From assembly GCA_944390005.1 (NCBI GenBank), contig CALXOJ010000002.1:243097-307096 (forward strand): 64,000 nt of DNA, written 5' to 3'. Shown piece after piece: positions 16,746 through 24,781 of the stretch. Below the pieces are notes generated by a model. The model searched no databases. It was not told the origin of the DNA and saw only the letters and a list, made by a program, of their open reading frames with translations. The translations under genes and the position numbers were made by a program. Numbering within the stretch: the first letter of the stretch is position 1; each line of letters begins with the position of its first letter. The DNA comes from an uncultured Spirochaetota bacterium (GTDB lineage: Bacteria > Spirochaetota > Spirochaetia > JAFGXN01).

Positions 16746-17936
16746 TCAGTCGGAAAGGACCCGTTCGATAATGGCTGTTCCTTCGTCGATTTCTTCTTTT
16801 GAAATCACCAACGGCGGCACCAACCGTAAAACGTTTGCGCCGGCTCTCAACAGAATCAGTCCGTTTTTCTCGCAGGCTTCAATGATTTCGGCAGGATTTT
16901 TATCCTTCAAAACAATACCTTGAATCAATCCGACGCCTCTGATTTCGGCAATCGAATCGGGATGCCGTTCTTTCAATTCTGTCAATTTTTTCGTCAAATA
17001 GTTTCCTTTTTCTTTGACTTCTTCCAGAAAATGGGGGTGGAAAAGAGTGTCGGTGACGGCATTGGCGACAGCGCAGCAGACGGGATTTCCTCCGAACGTT
17101 GATCCGTGGTCGCCGGGGTGAACGGCGTCGTTGATTTTTGCTTTGACCAGCGTTGCTCCCAACGGCAGTCCTCCGGCGATCGGTTTCCCCAGTGTAATGA
17201 TGTCCGGTTTCAAACCGCAGGCAGCCGACGCAAATGCAAATCCTGTGCGACCCAATCCGGCTTGGATTTCATCGGCAATCAAAACGATGTCAAACCGTGA
17301 GCACAATTCGTTGAGTTTGGAAGCAAATTCAGTAGTCATGACATTGATTCCGCCTTCGCCTTGAATCGGTTCGACGATGACGGCGGCAAACGACTCATTG
17401 AGGATAGATTCAAGCGCTTGAATGTCGTTGAACGGCGCCGTGTGACATTCGGGTAAAAGCGGCCGATAGGATTTTTGATACTTTTCGTTGGGGGTGACCG
17501 AAAGCGCTCCTGCCGTTCGTCCATGGAAAGCTGAGTCAAAACTGAGGTAAGCGACGGCCGATTCGCCTTTGCGGCTTTTTGAGTAGATGCGCGCGAATTT
17601 CAGCGCCGCTTCATTGGCTTCGGTTCCGCTGTTTCCGAAGAAAACCGCATCAAAACCGGAAGCGGCTGTCAATTTTTGCGCCAAAGTCAAAGTCGGAACG
17701 GTTGAATAAAGGTTTGAGCAGTGAATAATTTTTTCCGCCTGCCGGCTCATGATTTGCGCCAAATCTTTACGGCCGTAACCGAGAGCATTTACGGCAATTC
17801 CTGCGGCCATATCCAGATAACGATTGCCTTTGATGTCGTAGAGATAACAACCTTCACCGCGCTCAAAGACCAAAAAACGATCTGCATAATTGCGGCAAAG
17901 CGGAGGATTAACACTGTAAGCGTTGCTGTTGTCCAT
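16746..17936 (-). CDS. argD: acetylornithine aminotransferase
   Basis: Class III PLP aminotransferase of 396 residues converting N-acetylglutamate semialdehyde to N-acetylornithine. The PLP lysine is in IITLGKPIAGGLPLGA, the aspartate contact in IADEIQAGLGRTG, and FGNSGTEANEAALKFAR binds the cofactor phosphate. The position 12 bases after argB inside argR-argC-argB-argD fixes the role. It is separated from argG by a new promoter. Confidence 0.93.
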   Translation of the reverse strand: MDNSNAYSVNPPLCRNYADRFLVFERGEGCYLYDIKGNRYLDMAAGIAVNALGYGRKDLAQIMSRQAEKIIHCSNLYSTVPTLTLAQKLTAASGFDAVFFGNSGTEANEAALKFARIYSKSRKGESAVAYLSFDSAFHGRTAGALSVTPNEKYQKSYRPLLPECHTAPFNDIQALESILNESFAAVIVEPIQGEGGINVMTTEFASKLNELCSRFDIVLIADEIQAGLGRTGFAFASAACGLKPDIITLGKPIAGGLPLGATLVKAKINDAVHPGDHGSTFGGNPVCCAVANAVTDTLFHPHFLEEVKEKGNYLTKKLTELKERHPDSIAEIRGVGLIQGIVLKDKNPAEIIEACEKNGLILLRAGANVLRLVPPLVISKEEIDEGTAIIERVLSD

Positions 17937-17948
17937 TTTTTACTCCTT

Positions 17949-18710
17949 TCATGAAAGCGTGACAGCGGTGCCTTTTGTCCCGGTTTTCAAACGCAGCAAG
18001 TCGCCGGCTTCTTCGTATCCGCCGATGACAACGGCTCCGACGCCGTTTTTGACCGCATTTAATGCCGATTTGACCTTGGGAATCATGCCGCCCGAAATGA
18101 CACCGTCACTGATTTCTTTTTCAATGGCGGCTTCGTTCAGCGACGGCAGAACGCGGTCGTTTTTCAAAACACCCGGAATATCCGAGATAAAAATCAGCCG
18201 GTCCGCTTTTAAGGCGGCGGCGAGCGTTAAAGCAGCTTCGTCGGCGTTGATGTTCAGGGGAAAACCGTCTGCGGTCATCGAGGTAGTGGCAATGACGGGG
18301 GTGTAACCGTTTTCCGTTAAGAGATGCAGTAAGCGGATGTCGGTTCCCGTTACCTTTCCCGTGCAGGAATCCGGCTGAATCGGTATTCCCGTGAAAAGAC
18401 CTCCGTCCGAACCGCTGAGCCCAACGCCGTTTAAGCCGGCGGCGCGGATTTGACGAACCAACTCTTTGTTGATTTTTCCTGCTAAAACCGCATCGACAAC
18501 AGCCATTTCCCGCATTGATGTAAAACGCACCCCGTCGACGAATTGCGATTCAATACCGAATTGTTTGGCAGCGGCCGTCACTTCGGCGCCGCCGCCGTGA
18601 ACCAAGACGAATGTTCCTTCGTTATCCGCTGCCATGTCGCGGATCAACGCCGCCGTTTTTTCCTTGTCGGCCGCGGCGCGGCCGCCGATCTTCACTATCG
18701 TGATTTTCAT
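17949..18710 (-). CDS. argB: acetylglutamate kinase
   Basis: Phosphorylates N-acetylglutamate. The amino-acid-kinase fold shows KIGGRAA near the start, LVHGGGAEVT, the substrate-binding FTSMREMAVVDAVLAGKINKELV and the nucleotide-binding NINADEAALTLAAALKADRLIFISD. The start at MKITIVKIGG is one base after the argC stop; a longer frame would overlap argC. The length of 253 residues is usual for the dimeric, arginine-insensitive type. Confidence 0.93.
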   Translation of the reverse strand: MKITIVKIGGRAAADKEKTAALIRDMAADNEGTFVLVHGGGAEVTAAAKQFGIESQFVDGVRFTSMREMAVVDAVLAGKINKELVRQIRAAGLNGVGLSGSDGGLFTGIPIQPDSCTGKVTGTDIRLLHLLTENGYTPVIATTSMTADGFPLNINADEAALTLAAALKADRLIFISDIPGVLKNDRVLPSLNEAAIEKEISDGVISGGMIPKVKSALNAVKNGVGAVVIGGYEEAGDLLRLKTGTKGTAVTLS

Positions 18711-18711
18711 T

Positions 18712-19749
18712 TTACAAATCTCCGAAAACATTGAGTCCCGATGTCTCTTTAAAGCCGAAACGGACGTTCATGTTTTGTACGGCTTGCCCGGAGGCGCCTT
18801 TCATCAAATTGTCGATGACCGACATAAAAATCACCTGTTTTCCGAAAATTCTCCAACCGATATCGCATCGATTGGAACCGAGAACATCGGCTGTTTCCGG
18901 AATGCGTCCGCTGCCGACGATATTGACAAACGGCGAATTTTTGTAAAAACGGTTCAGCGCCGTTTCAATCATTTCATCTGTGATTTCTTTTTTAAACGAA
19001 ACAAACGACGTTACTGCCATTCCTCGTTTCAGCGGAACCAAATGCGGAGTAAAGAAAATATCGGTTCCCGGCCGCGCTTTGTTCAGCTCCTGTTCGATTT
19101 CCTGCGTATGGCGGTGGAGTTTTCCGGGATTGTAAGCGCCGCAGCTTTCATCACGCTGGCAGTACATCAAATTCTCTTTCAGATTTTTTCCTGCTCCGGA
19201 AATTCCCGACAGGGCGTTGACGACAACAGCGCCTGTGTGTTTGTATTTTTTCAAAACCGGATAGAGCGGTAATGTCGTGCACGTCGGATAACAGCCTGGA
19301 TTGGCAATCAAAGACGCTTTTTTGATTTCTTTCTTGTAAATCTCAACCAACCCGAAAACGGCACGGTCCAACAAATCGGGGCGGGGCGGTTCTTGTCCGT
19401 AAGCTTCGCGAAAAACAGCGCGGTCTTTAATACGAAAATCGGCTGATAAATCGATGACGACGGCGCGGTCGAAAAACGGCGCGCACACTTCTGCGCTTTT
19501 TAAATGAGGCAGCGCCGCGAACACCACATCCGGCTCCATTTCGACAGCTTGTGCGACAGATACGTACTTCGAATCGACATCGGCTGTTTTCTTCAAAGCT
19601 TTTCCGATTGCCGGATCGGCGGCCGACAGCGGCGTTCCGGTTTTGGATGACGAAACGGGGATAATCGTTTTGATTTTCGGATGATTCTCCAATAAACGCA
19701 GTAAAACCTGCCCGGTATACCCGGTGGCTCCAATGACAGCAGCTTTCAT
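18712..19749 (-). CDS. argC: N-acetyl-gamma-glutamyl-phosphate reductase
   Basis: NADPH-dependent reductase of 345 residues. The nucleotide loop AVIGATGYTGQVLLRLL is at the N-terminus and the catalytic Cys is in SLIANPGCYPTCTTLPL. HRHTQEIEQEL and FTPHLVPLKRGM are family signatures of the type 1 enzyme. The start overlaps the argR stop as ATGA, and argB follows one base after the stop, so the cluster is tightly coupled. Confidence 0.94.
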   Translation of the reverse strand: MKAAVIGATGYTGQVLLRLLENHPKIKTIIPVSSSKTGTPLSAADPAIGKALKKTADVDSKYVSVAQAVEMEPDVVFAALPHLKSAEVCAPFFDRAVVIDLSADFRIKDRAVFREAYGQEPPRPDLLDRAVFGLVEIYKKEIKKASLIANPGCYPTCTTLPLYPVLKKYKHTGAVVVNALSGISGAGKNLKENLMYCQRDESCGAYNPGKLHRHTQEIEQELNKARPGTDIFFTPHLVPLKRGMAVTSFVSFKKEITDEMIETALNRFYKNSPFVNIVGSGRIPETADVLGSNRCDIGWRIFGKQVIFMSVIDNLMKGASGQAVQNMNVRFGFKETSGLNVFGDL

Positions 19750-20216
19750 TTATTCTCCTTTTCCGGGATTTTCCCGGATAAATATGCCGAAATCGCGTCC
19801 TTTCGGGATTCGTCCCGCATAACGAAAAAGACGGTGTCGTCGCCTGCAATTGTTCCCAGAATATCCGGAATATTCAATTTATCGACGGCCAAGGCTGCGC
19901 TGCCGGCGTATCCGATTTTTGTTTTAATCACTCCCATGTTGCCGGCAAAATCGAGTGAAACGAGCGCGCCCGCAATTTCCCTCAGACACTCTTTTTGATG
20001 GGCGGTTGACCGGACCCGCTCTCCGATGACATATCGATAACCGCTGTCGTCGGCAACTTTAGCGGCGTTCAGCAGCTTTAAGTCCCGCGAAAGGGTTGCC
20101 TGAGTCAGCGTAAGCCCTTTATCCTTCAATCGTTCCGCCAGATTTTCCTGGGATTCGATGCGTTCGCCGTTAATGAGCTCTTTAATTAATTGCAAGCGAT
20201 AATTTTTATTTGACAT
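19746..20216 (-). CDS. argR: arginine repressor ArgR
   Basis: The N-terminal winged helix (ESQENLAERLKDKGL then TLTQATLSRDLKLLN) binds DNA, and the C-terminal domain with LGTIAGDDTVFFVMRDES binds arginine and forms hexamers. At 156 residues it is standard. I chose MSNKNYRLQ as the start; the longer frame would translate the promoter and ARG box. The -10 box ends 8 bases before this ATG and there is no ribosome binding site, so a leaderless mRNA is predicted. Being first in argR-argC-argB-argD and carrying an ARG box, it should repress itself along with the pathway. Confidence 0.9.
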   Translation of the reverse strand: MSNKNYRLQLIKELINGERIESQENLAERLKDKGLTLTQATLSRDLKLLNAAKVADDSGYRYVIGERVRSTAHQKECLREIAGALVSLDFAGNMGVIKTKIGYAGSAALAVDKLNIPDILGTIAGDDTVFFVMRDESRKDAISAYLSGKIPEKENK

Positions 20217-20218
20217 TC

Positions 20219-20253
20219 GGTATAAATATACAACAGTTTTCTGATTTTTACAA
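20219..20253 (-). promoter_or_regulatory. argR-argC-argB-argD promoter with overlapping ARG box, predicted leaderless
   Basis: On the minus strand TTGTAA (20253-20248), 17 bases and TATATT (20230-20225). TTGTATATTTATACC (from 20233) overlaps the -10 and shares 12 bases with the argG operator arm. Eight bases separate the -10 from the argR ATG. Confidence 0.7.
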
Positions 20254-20277
20254 TCTAATTTGTTGTTCATTAGAAGT

Positions 20278-20313
20278 AAAACGCTTTTTTTTTGAATGCG
20301 TTTATGATAGAAT
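20278..20313 (+). promoter_or_regulatory. promoter of the beta-propeller gene with AAAACGC element
   Basis: AAAACGC (20278-20284) abuts a weak -35 (TTTTTT, 20285-20290), then 17 bases and TAGAAT (20308-20313). The arrangement matches three other promoters in the window. Confidence 0.45.
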
Positions 20314-20329
20314 TATCCGTGGAGGTTTT

Positions 20330-21187
20330 ATGCGAAAGCTGCGGATACCGATTTTTTATCTTTTGATTACCGGAACGGCCTTTTCGGGAACCCGCTTTGA
20401 ATACGAATGGATCGGATTTGCTTCTCCGCAATCGATTTGCGAATCCGGCCGTTACTTGTTCATCTCAAATTTAGGAAGTGACGATTCGGAAACTCCGGAC
20501 GGATATATATCAATGCTGACAAAACAAGGTCAGGTCATAGATAAATATTGGATTTCGGACTTGACCGCTCCGAGAGGAATGAATGTCATAAACAATCGGC
20601 TTTACGTGGCTGATGGCGGCGTTATCCGCGGATTCAATCTTCGGACGCGGAAGGAAGAGTTTACGTTAGAGCTGCCGGGAACCGACACTCTGTATGACAT
20701 TGAATCGCTGCGGGACGGCGCATCATTTGCCGTTTCCGATGCGGGAACCGGATTGATTTATCGGGTCTATTTTAACGGCGACTATTATTCGCTTGTGACT
20801 GATCCGATTGACGGAGTGCGAGGATTGTTGTACAAGTCAAGGAATTTATATTTTTGTACATCCTCTTCCGAGAACGGCGCTCCGATCGGAAAAATCGGAT
20901 ATTTGCGAATCAAATATTCAAAAAGGGAGCTGATTCCCTACTTTTTAGGAGAGGAGACGGGGCGCTTCCGAGGAATTACGGTTCATGGAGGAGCTGTTTT
21001 TGTTTCCGACCAAGGAACCGATGAAATTCCGGGACGGATTTTTTGTTTCGATATTAATGAAAACACTTCCTACACAATTTGGGATCAAAGTTTGAATGGA
21101 CCGGGAGATTTTTTAATCGACGGCGACAATTTATGGATTCCGACGGAAGGCGACGGAAAGATAAAATACATTACTGAAATTCATTAA
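20330..21187 (+). CDS. secreted beta-propeller (SMP-30/NHL-like) protein
   Basis: A 285-residue protein with signal peptide MRKLRIPIFYLLITGTAFSG. Six or so blade-like repeats of about 40 residues follow, visible from recurring phrases such as RYLFISNLGS, NRLYVADGG, AVFVSDQGTDE and NLWIPTEGDGK. The pattern is that of SMP-30/gluconolactonase-like or NHL propellers. The Glu/Asn/Asp metal ligands of true lactonases were not identified, so a binding role is as likely as enzymatic. The start has GGAGG 4 bases upstream. The function is unknown. Confidence 0.6.
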   Translation: MRKLRIPIFYLLITGTAFSGTRFEYEWIGFASPQSICESGRYLFISNLGSDDSETPDGYISMLTKQGQVIDKYWISDLTAPRGMNVINNRLYVADGGVIRGFNLRTRKEEFTLELPGTDTLYDIESLRDGASFAVSDAGTGLIYRVYFNGDYYSLVTDPIDGVRGLLYKSRNLYFCTSSSENGAPIGKIGYLRIKYSKRELIPYFLGEETGRFRGITVHGGAVFVSDQGTDEIPGRIFCFDINENTSYTIWDQSLNGPGDFLIDGDNLWIPTEGDGKIKYITEIH

Positions 21188-21215
21188 AAAAGGGAATCAA
21201 ACGATTCCCTTTTTT
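21186..21215. terminator. bidirectional terminator
   Basis: AAAAAAGGGAATC and GATTCCCTTTTTTTT with an AAAC loop sit between the convergent propeller and trxA genes. The stem reaches to within a base or two of the trxA stop. Confidence 0.9.
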
Positions 21216-21527
21216 TTAGCCGTCAATCAAAGCTCGGACTTTATCGATAGGCATGGCGCCGATTGCCTCTCTGACGACCGCTCCGTTTTTGAAGAGTTTC
21301 AGAGACGGAATCGAGCTGACGCCGTACTGCATTGCCAAATCCCGTTCATTGTCGACGTTGATTTTGGCAATTTTGACTTTACCGTTGTATTCAGCCGACA
21401 GTTCATCGATAATCGGCGACATCATGCGGCAGGGACCGCACCACGGCGCCCAGAAGTCAATCAATACGGGAAGATCCGAGTTTAAGACTTCCGCCTGAAA
21501 ATTCTCACTTGTTAATTCCATAGCCAT
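21216..21527 (-). CDS. trxA: thioredoxin
   Basis: Cytosolic dithiol reductase with active site WAPWCGPCRMM and the cis-proline segment SSIPSLKLFKNG. At 103 residues the length is typical. The start MAMELTSENF has GGAG 7 bases upstream; longer frames run into the promoter. It has its own promoter (TTTGCC and TATTAT) and a shared terminator, so it is monocistronic. Confidence 0.95.
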   Translation of the reverse strand: MAMELTSENFQAEVLNSDLPVLIDFWAPWCGPCRMMSPIIDELSAEYNGKVKIAKINVDNERDLAMQYGVSSIPSLKLFKNGAVVREAIGAMPIDKVRALIDG

Positions 21528-21557
21528 AAAATTTCTCCGTTTATTTAATCTTTTTAT

Positions 21558-21587
21558 ATAATACAAAAAAAACGATCTGTCGGCAAA
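21558..21587 (-). promoter_or_regulatory. trxA promoter
   Basis: TTTGCC (21587-21582), 18 bases including a T8 run, and TATTAT (21563-21558) on the minus strand. Confidence 0.55.
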
Positions 21588-21594
21588 TTCTTTT

Positions 21595-21993
21595 TTAAGA
21601 TTCCGGCTTTTTTTCTTTTTCTCCGAAATGGGGAGTGTTTTCCCCGACAGCCATGCGATTTTGGGTGACGATGGGTTTAAATTCGACGTGTTCAGCGACG
21701 ATTTTGATTCGGCTCTTCGGCGTGCCGTTTTCATCGTTCCACCGATCTTGTTTCAGTCTGCCGACAACGCGGACGCCGCGGCCTTTTGTCAGTGTACTGC
21801 CGCAGGTTTGCGCCGTCGCCGCCCACGACTCAATATCGAAGTAAGAGACTTCCTTTTGCAGTTCATCGTTTTGTTTGAAGAATCGGTTTGTCGCTACGGA
21901 AAAAAGGCACACGGGGGTGCCGTTCGGGGTGGATCGAAGAACCGGATCTTTGACCAGATTGCCTTCGATCAAAATAGAATTTAAATTGTTCAT
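21595..21993 (-). CDS. ssb: single-stranded DNA-binding protein
   Basis: OB-fold protein of 132 residues that coats single-stranded DNA. Matching segments are NSILIEGNLVKDPVLRSTPNG, FSVATNRFF, YFDIESWAATAQTC and GRGVRVVGRLKQDRW. The C-terminus ends HFGEKEKKPES and lacks the acidic DDDIPF-like tip that normally recruits partner proteins. It may thus be a specialised paralogue or the lineage may differ. GGAGG precedes the ATG; the string CGGAGGTCTTTATGA around the start is identical to that of the lamin-tail lipoprotein gene upstream. Confidence 0.85.
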   Translation of the reverse strand: MNNLNSILIEGNLVKDPVLRSTPNGTPVCLFSVATNRFFKQNDELQKEVSYFDIESWAATAQTCGSTLTKGRGVRVVGRLKQDRWNDENGTPKSRIKIVAEHVEFKPIVTQNRMAVGENTPHFGEKEKKPES

Positions 21994-22071
21994 AAAGACC
22001 TCCGTTCGGAACTGTGTCCGTATTTACATAATTATTAATGCCGAAAAATTCACTTTTTGACAAAAAAAAGT

Positions 22072-23082
22072 TCAGGAAGACGAATATTCTTCTGTTGTGT
22101 TTGTTTCACCGAGAGACGCGCTGCTTGTCGCTCCGATGAACCAGCTCTCCTTTGTTCCTGAAGGAGAATTCGGCCGGCGGTTAACGGTGCGGGTTGAAGT
22201 GATTCCTTTGGAGTGAACGCAGTCTTCCGGCCGCGGCTGCCCGAGCGGCCAATTCCAACCGCCGGCTTCAGTGATTTCCGTCACATTGATTAAAAACGAA
22301 TCGCTGCCGAAGCCGTTGTAGGCCGTATCGGAGGCGGTCGTCCGATTGGAGTAAAGGAATGCTTCAATGAGGCGGCCGCCGGGAGTGTTGTAAAGCGTCA
22401 GTGCGCCGTTGGTCCCCGTTAAACCGTCGCCCCCTTCCACCCAAAAATCGCGGGCGTTCGGATGGGAATTTTTTCCTCCCGATTCGTCGAGGGCATTAAG
22501 CTCCTGAACCTCTTCCGGTAAACCTTCGGGTTTGTAGTGCACCAGAATCATTTCACCTTTTTTAACCTCGACGTTGGGAAAGACAAACAGCGTATCGAAG
22601 TCGGCGGGCGATCCTTCATACAGGCACATGCCGGCAAGATTTCCGTTCGAAAGACAGAGCAGCTCTACCGCATCGGCGTGATTGTTCCCGCTTGCGTTGA
22701 CGGAAATTTCATTCAGCTGAATGGTCGGCAGGCGGGAGTTAAAGCCGTAAAACGCCCACAACAGTGTCGTTGTATTTCCGGCGCCGTCCGTAACGGTAAT
22801 GTCGACGACATACTCTTTGCCTGGAATTTGCGGCGCTGTTTTGACGGTAATGACGCCGTCTTCGCTTGTTTGAATTTCGGAAACGGACAATTCGCCGATC
22901 ATCAGACGGTTTTCGACGACGGCGCACTTTTTATCGAAAGTCAGCCGGACGCTTTCCTCATCGGGCACCGAAGCCTCTAAAAAACGGGGAGGTGAAGAAT
23001 CGGATGAAAGCGCTTTTCCGCCGAGAGTCAGTAGCGGACATGAAATAAAAAAAAGGGATAAAAAAATGACGGTTTTTCTCAT
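22072..23082 (-). CDS. lipoprotein with Ig-like and lamin-tail-like domains
   Basis: The signal ends in FFISC (Cys15). Residues 25-115 look like a bacterial Ig-type domain (PRFLEASVPDEESVRLTFD and GKEYVVDITVTDGAGNTT). The rest resembles a lamin-tail (LTD) domain with LNEISVNASGNNHADAVEL, GMCLYEG, and the SNRTTASDTAYNGFGSDSFL region. Such proteins are extracellular adhesins or scaffolds; no activity can be assigned. The start MRKTVIF has GGAGG upstream, placed in a predicted stem. The serine-threonine-rich tail may be a spacer. Confidence 0.6.
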   Translation of the reverse strand: MRKTVIFLSLFFISCPLLTLGGKALSSDSSPPRFLEASVPDEESVRLTFDKKCAVVENRLMIGELSVSEIQTSEDGVITVKTAPQIPGKEYVVDITVTDGAGNTTTLLWAFYGFNSRLPTIQLNEISVNASGNNHADAVELLCLSNGNLAGMCLYEGSPADFDTLFVFPNVEVKKGEMILVHYKPEGLPEEVQELNALDESGGKNSHPNARDFWVEGGDGLTGTNGALTLYNTPGGRLIEAFLYSNRTTASDTAYNGFGSDSFLINVTEITEAGGWNWPLGQPRPEDCVHSKGITSTRTVNRRPNSPSGTKESWFIGATSSASLGETNTTEEYSSS

Positions 23083-23121
23083 AAAGACCTCCGTCATTAA
23101 TAATGACAAAACAAGGTCTTT
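23083..23121 (-). promoter_or_regulatory. 5' leader hairpin hiding the ribosome binding site
   Basis: AAAGACCT pairs with AGGTCTTT (23114-23121 with 23083-23090), trapping part of GGAGG. Inside it, GTCATTA-T-TAATGAC (23093-23107) is a perfect palindrome that could be a nested stem or a protein-binding site. Confidence 0.45.
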
Positions 23122-23147
23122 TTTGAAAAAAACCGCCTTTTTTCGGA

Positions 23148-24713
23148 TTAAAGCAGTGTCAAAAGCCGTTCGCGGCCGATGGTGTACATAAAATTGATTA
23201 ACCGCGGACCCTTGTCCTTACCGATCAGCGTTTGATACATCAGTGTGAAAAATTCGGCGGAGGTGACGTTGTGTTCCTGCATGGAAGCATAAACCGCCTC
23301 TCCGAATGTTTTTTCGTCGCAGTTGTCCATTTTTTCGGCAACCAAATTCCGAACGTCGCTCATGACAGCAGCCAAACCGTTTTCGGCTGCCGGTTTCGGC
23401 GAATCGGCCGAACGCAAAGAAAAGCGGAACTCTTCAGGGGCAAATTTCGTAATCCAATTCCAAGCGCATTCGCTTTTCTGCCGCAGTCTCGCTTCTTGAG
23501 ACGGTTTTAAATCTTTGAGCGAGCGAAGGACGGCATCGATGCTGCCGTCGTGAATCTGCAGCAGATTGCAAAGGTGGCGAATCGAAATCTGATACGGACA
23601 CTCCGAAGGAACTTCTTTGACTTGAGAGAGTTCATAGATGCGGTCGCTCTTCGCTTTTTTGGATTGTTCTTTTGGAGTTGGATTTTGCGTAAAATAGAGA
23701 CGTTCGCACGATTCGTAATCTTCATAAATTTTAAGAACGTCCAAATCGAATGAAACGGCAAACTCGGTATTCGGGCGGGTTCCCGCGAAAAGATAACGGG
23801 TCACTTCCGGTGTGTAGACTTCCAACACGTCGTCCAAACCGATGACGTCGCCGCCGGATGAAGAAATTTTTCCGCCCCGACCTTTGATCGAAATAAAATC
23901 ATACTGAAACGTGACGGGAGCCTCTCCTCCGAAAACCGCAACAATTTTTTTGGCAGTGTCGAAGCTGCCTCCCTCCGAGTGGTGATCTTTTCCCGCCGGT
24001 TCAAAATCGACTTTTTCAAAAGCCCACCGCATCGGCCAATCGATGCGCCACGGCAGTTTTGCCGATTCGGTTCTGTATAAATCGAGCGCTTCGTCGGCGC
24101 CGCAGGATGAACAACGGTAACGCAGCGTATGTTCGCCGTCGTAATCGTAAACATCGGTGGTATCACGGCGGCACTTTTCGCAAAAAACGGAGACCGGCAG
24201 CCAATCTTCGGGAAGCGGCGCCGTTCGGTGTTCGTTCAGAATGCGGCGGATTTCGTCTTTATTGTCCAACGCCCGTTTGATTTGATCGGCATAATCACCG
24301 TTTCGGTATTTTACGGACTGATAAATAAACTCAGGCTCGACTCCGACAATCGGCAGCAGTTTTTCGAGAGTTTTTTCGTTGTACTGTGCATAGCTGTCAT
24401 AGAGTCCGTAAACATCGGGAACCGACGTAATCGGCTGCCGTAAAAACGTTTCGAGAAGCTCCTGCTGCGGCATATTTTTCGGCACTTTGCGGAAAACATC
24501 GTAATCGTCCCATGAATAGAGAAAACGAACCTTTTTGCCTTTTTCGCGCAATGCGCGGACTGTCAGTGCAACGGAGATGATTTCGCGGAAATTACCGATA
24601 TGAACCGTGCCGGACGGTGTAATGCCCGACGCGCAGACGTAAAGCTCTTTGCCGCCTTTTTCGCGGATGATTTTATCGGCCGTAATGTCGGCCCAGTGAA
24701 ACGAATCTGCCAT
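23148..24713 (-). CDS. lysS: lysyl-tRNA synthetase, class I
   Basis: Class I LysRS of 521 residues, the form used by archaea, spirochaetes and a few other bacteria instead of the common class II enzyme. The class I signatures are HIGN at residues 38-41 (TPSGTVHIGNFRE) and GKISSS near residue 280, the equivalent of KMSKS. Cys pairs CEKC and CSSC form a zinc knuckle around residues 180-210. I start it at MADSFHWADI because the upstream in-frame codons coincide with the promoter. The perfect TATAAT is 6 bases before this ATG, predicting a leaderless message. Confidence 0.93.
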   Translation of the reverse strand: MADSFHWADITADKIIREKGGKELYVCASGITPSGTVHIGNFREIISVALTVRALREKGKKVRFLYSWDDYDVFRKVPKNMPQQELLETFLRQPITSVPDVYGLYDSYAQYNEKTLEKLLPIVGVEPEFIYQSVKYRNGDYADQIKRALDNKDEIRRILNEHRTAPLPEDWLPVSVFCEKCRRDTTDVYDYDGEHTLRYRCSSCGADEALDLYRTESAKLPWRIDWPMRWAFEKVDFEPAGKDHHSEGGSFDTAKKIVAVFGGEAPVTFQYDFISIKGRGGKISSSGGDVIGLDDVLEVYTPEVTRYLFAGTRPNTEFAVSFDLDVLKIYEDYESCERLYFTQNPTPKEQSKKAKSDRIYELSQVKEVPSECPYQISIRHLCNLLQIHDGSIDAVLRSLKDLKPSQEARLRQKSECAWNWITKFAPEEFRFSLRSADSPKPAAENGLAAVMSDVRNLVAEKMDNCDEKTFGEAVYASMQEHNVTSAEFFTLMYQTLIGKDKGPRLINFMYTIGRERLLTLL

Positions 24714-24719
24714 GAAGGC

Positions 24720-24748
24720 ATTATAACCGCGCATTTGAGGAAAGTCAA
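24720..24748 (-). promoter_or_regulatory. lysS promoter, predicted leaderless
   Basis: TTGACT (24748-24743), 17 bases, TATAAT (24725-24720), then GCCTTC and the ATG. It is the clearest leaderless arrangement in the window, as the expected start point falls on the initiation codon. Confidence 0.8.
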
Positions 24749-24768
24749 GGCTCTCCGAAGAGAGCCTT
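24747..24768 (-). terminator. hairpin after the GH20 gene
   Basis: AAGGCTCTC and GAGAGCCTT with a TTCG loop form a strong stem 13 bases after the GH20 stop. There is no T-run, and its far end touches the lysS -35 box. It may stabilise the 3' end rather than terminate on its own. Confidence 0.5.
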
Positions 24769-24781
24769 AAAACGCTGTCTG

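Noticed and set aside
20217..20270. An N-terminal extension of ArgR (MNNKLDCKNQ...)
   Set aside because: It would translate the promoter and the ARG box, and family members start at the equivalent of MSNKNYR.
24714..24734. Longer lysS starting at MRGYNAF
   Set aside because: The extra codons coincide with the -10 and spacer of a near-perfect promoter.
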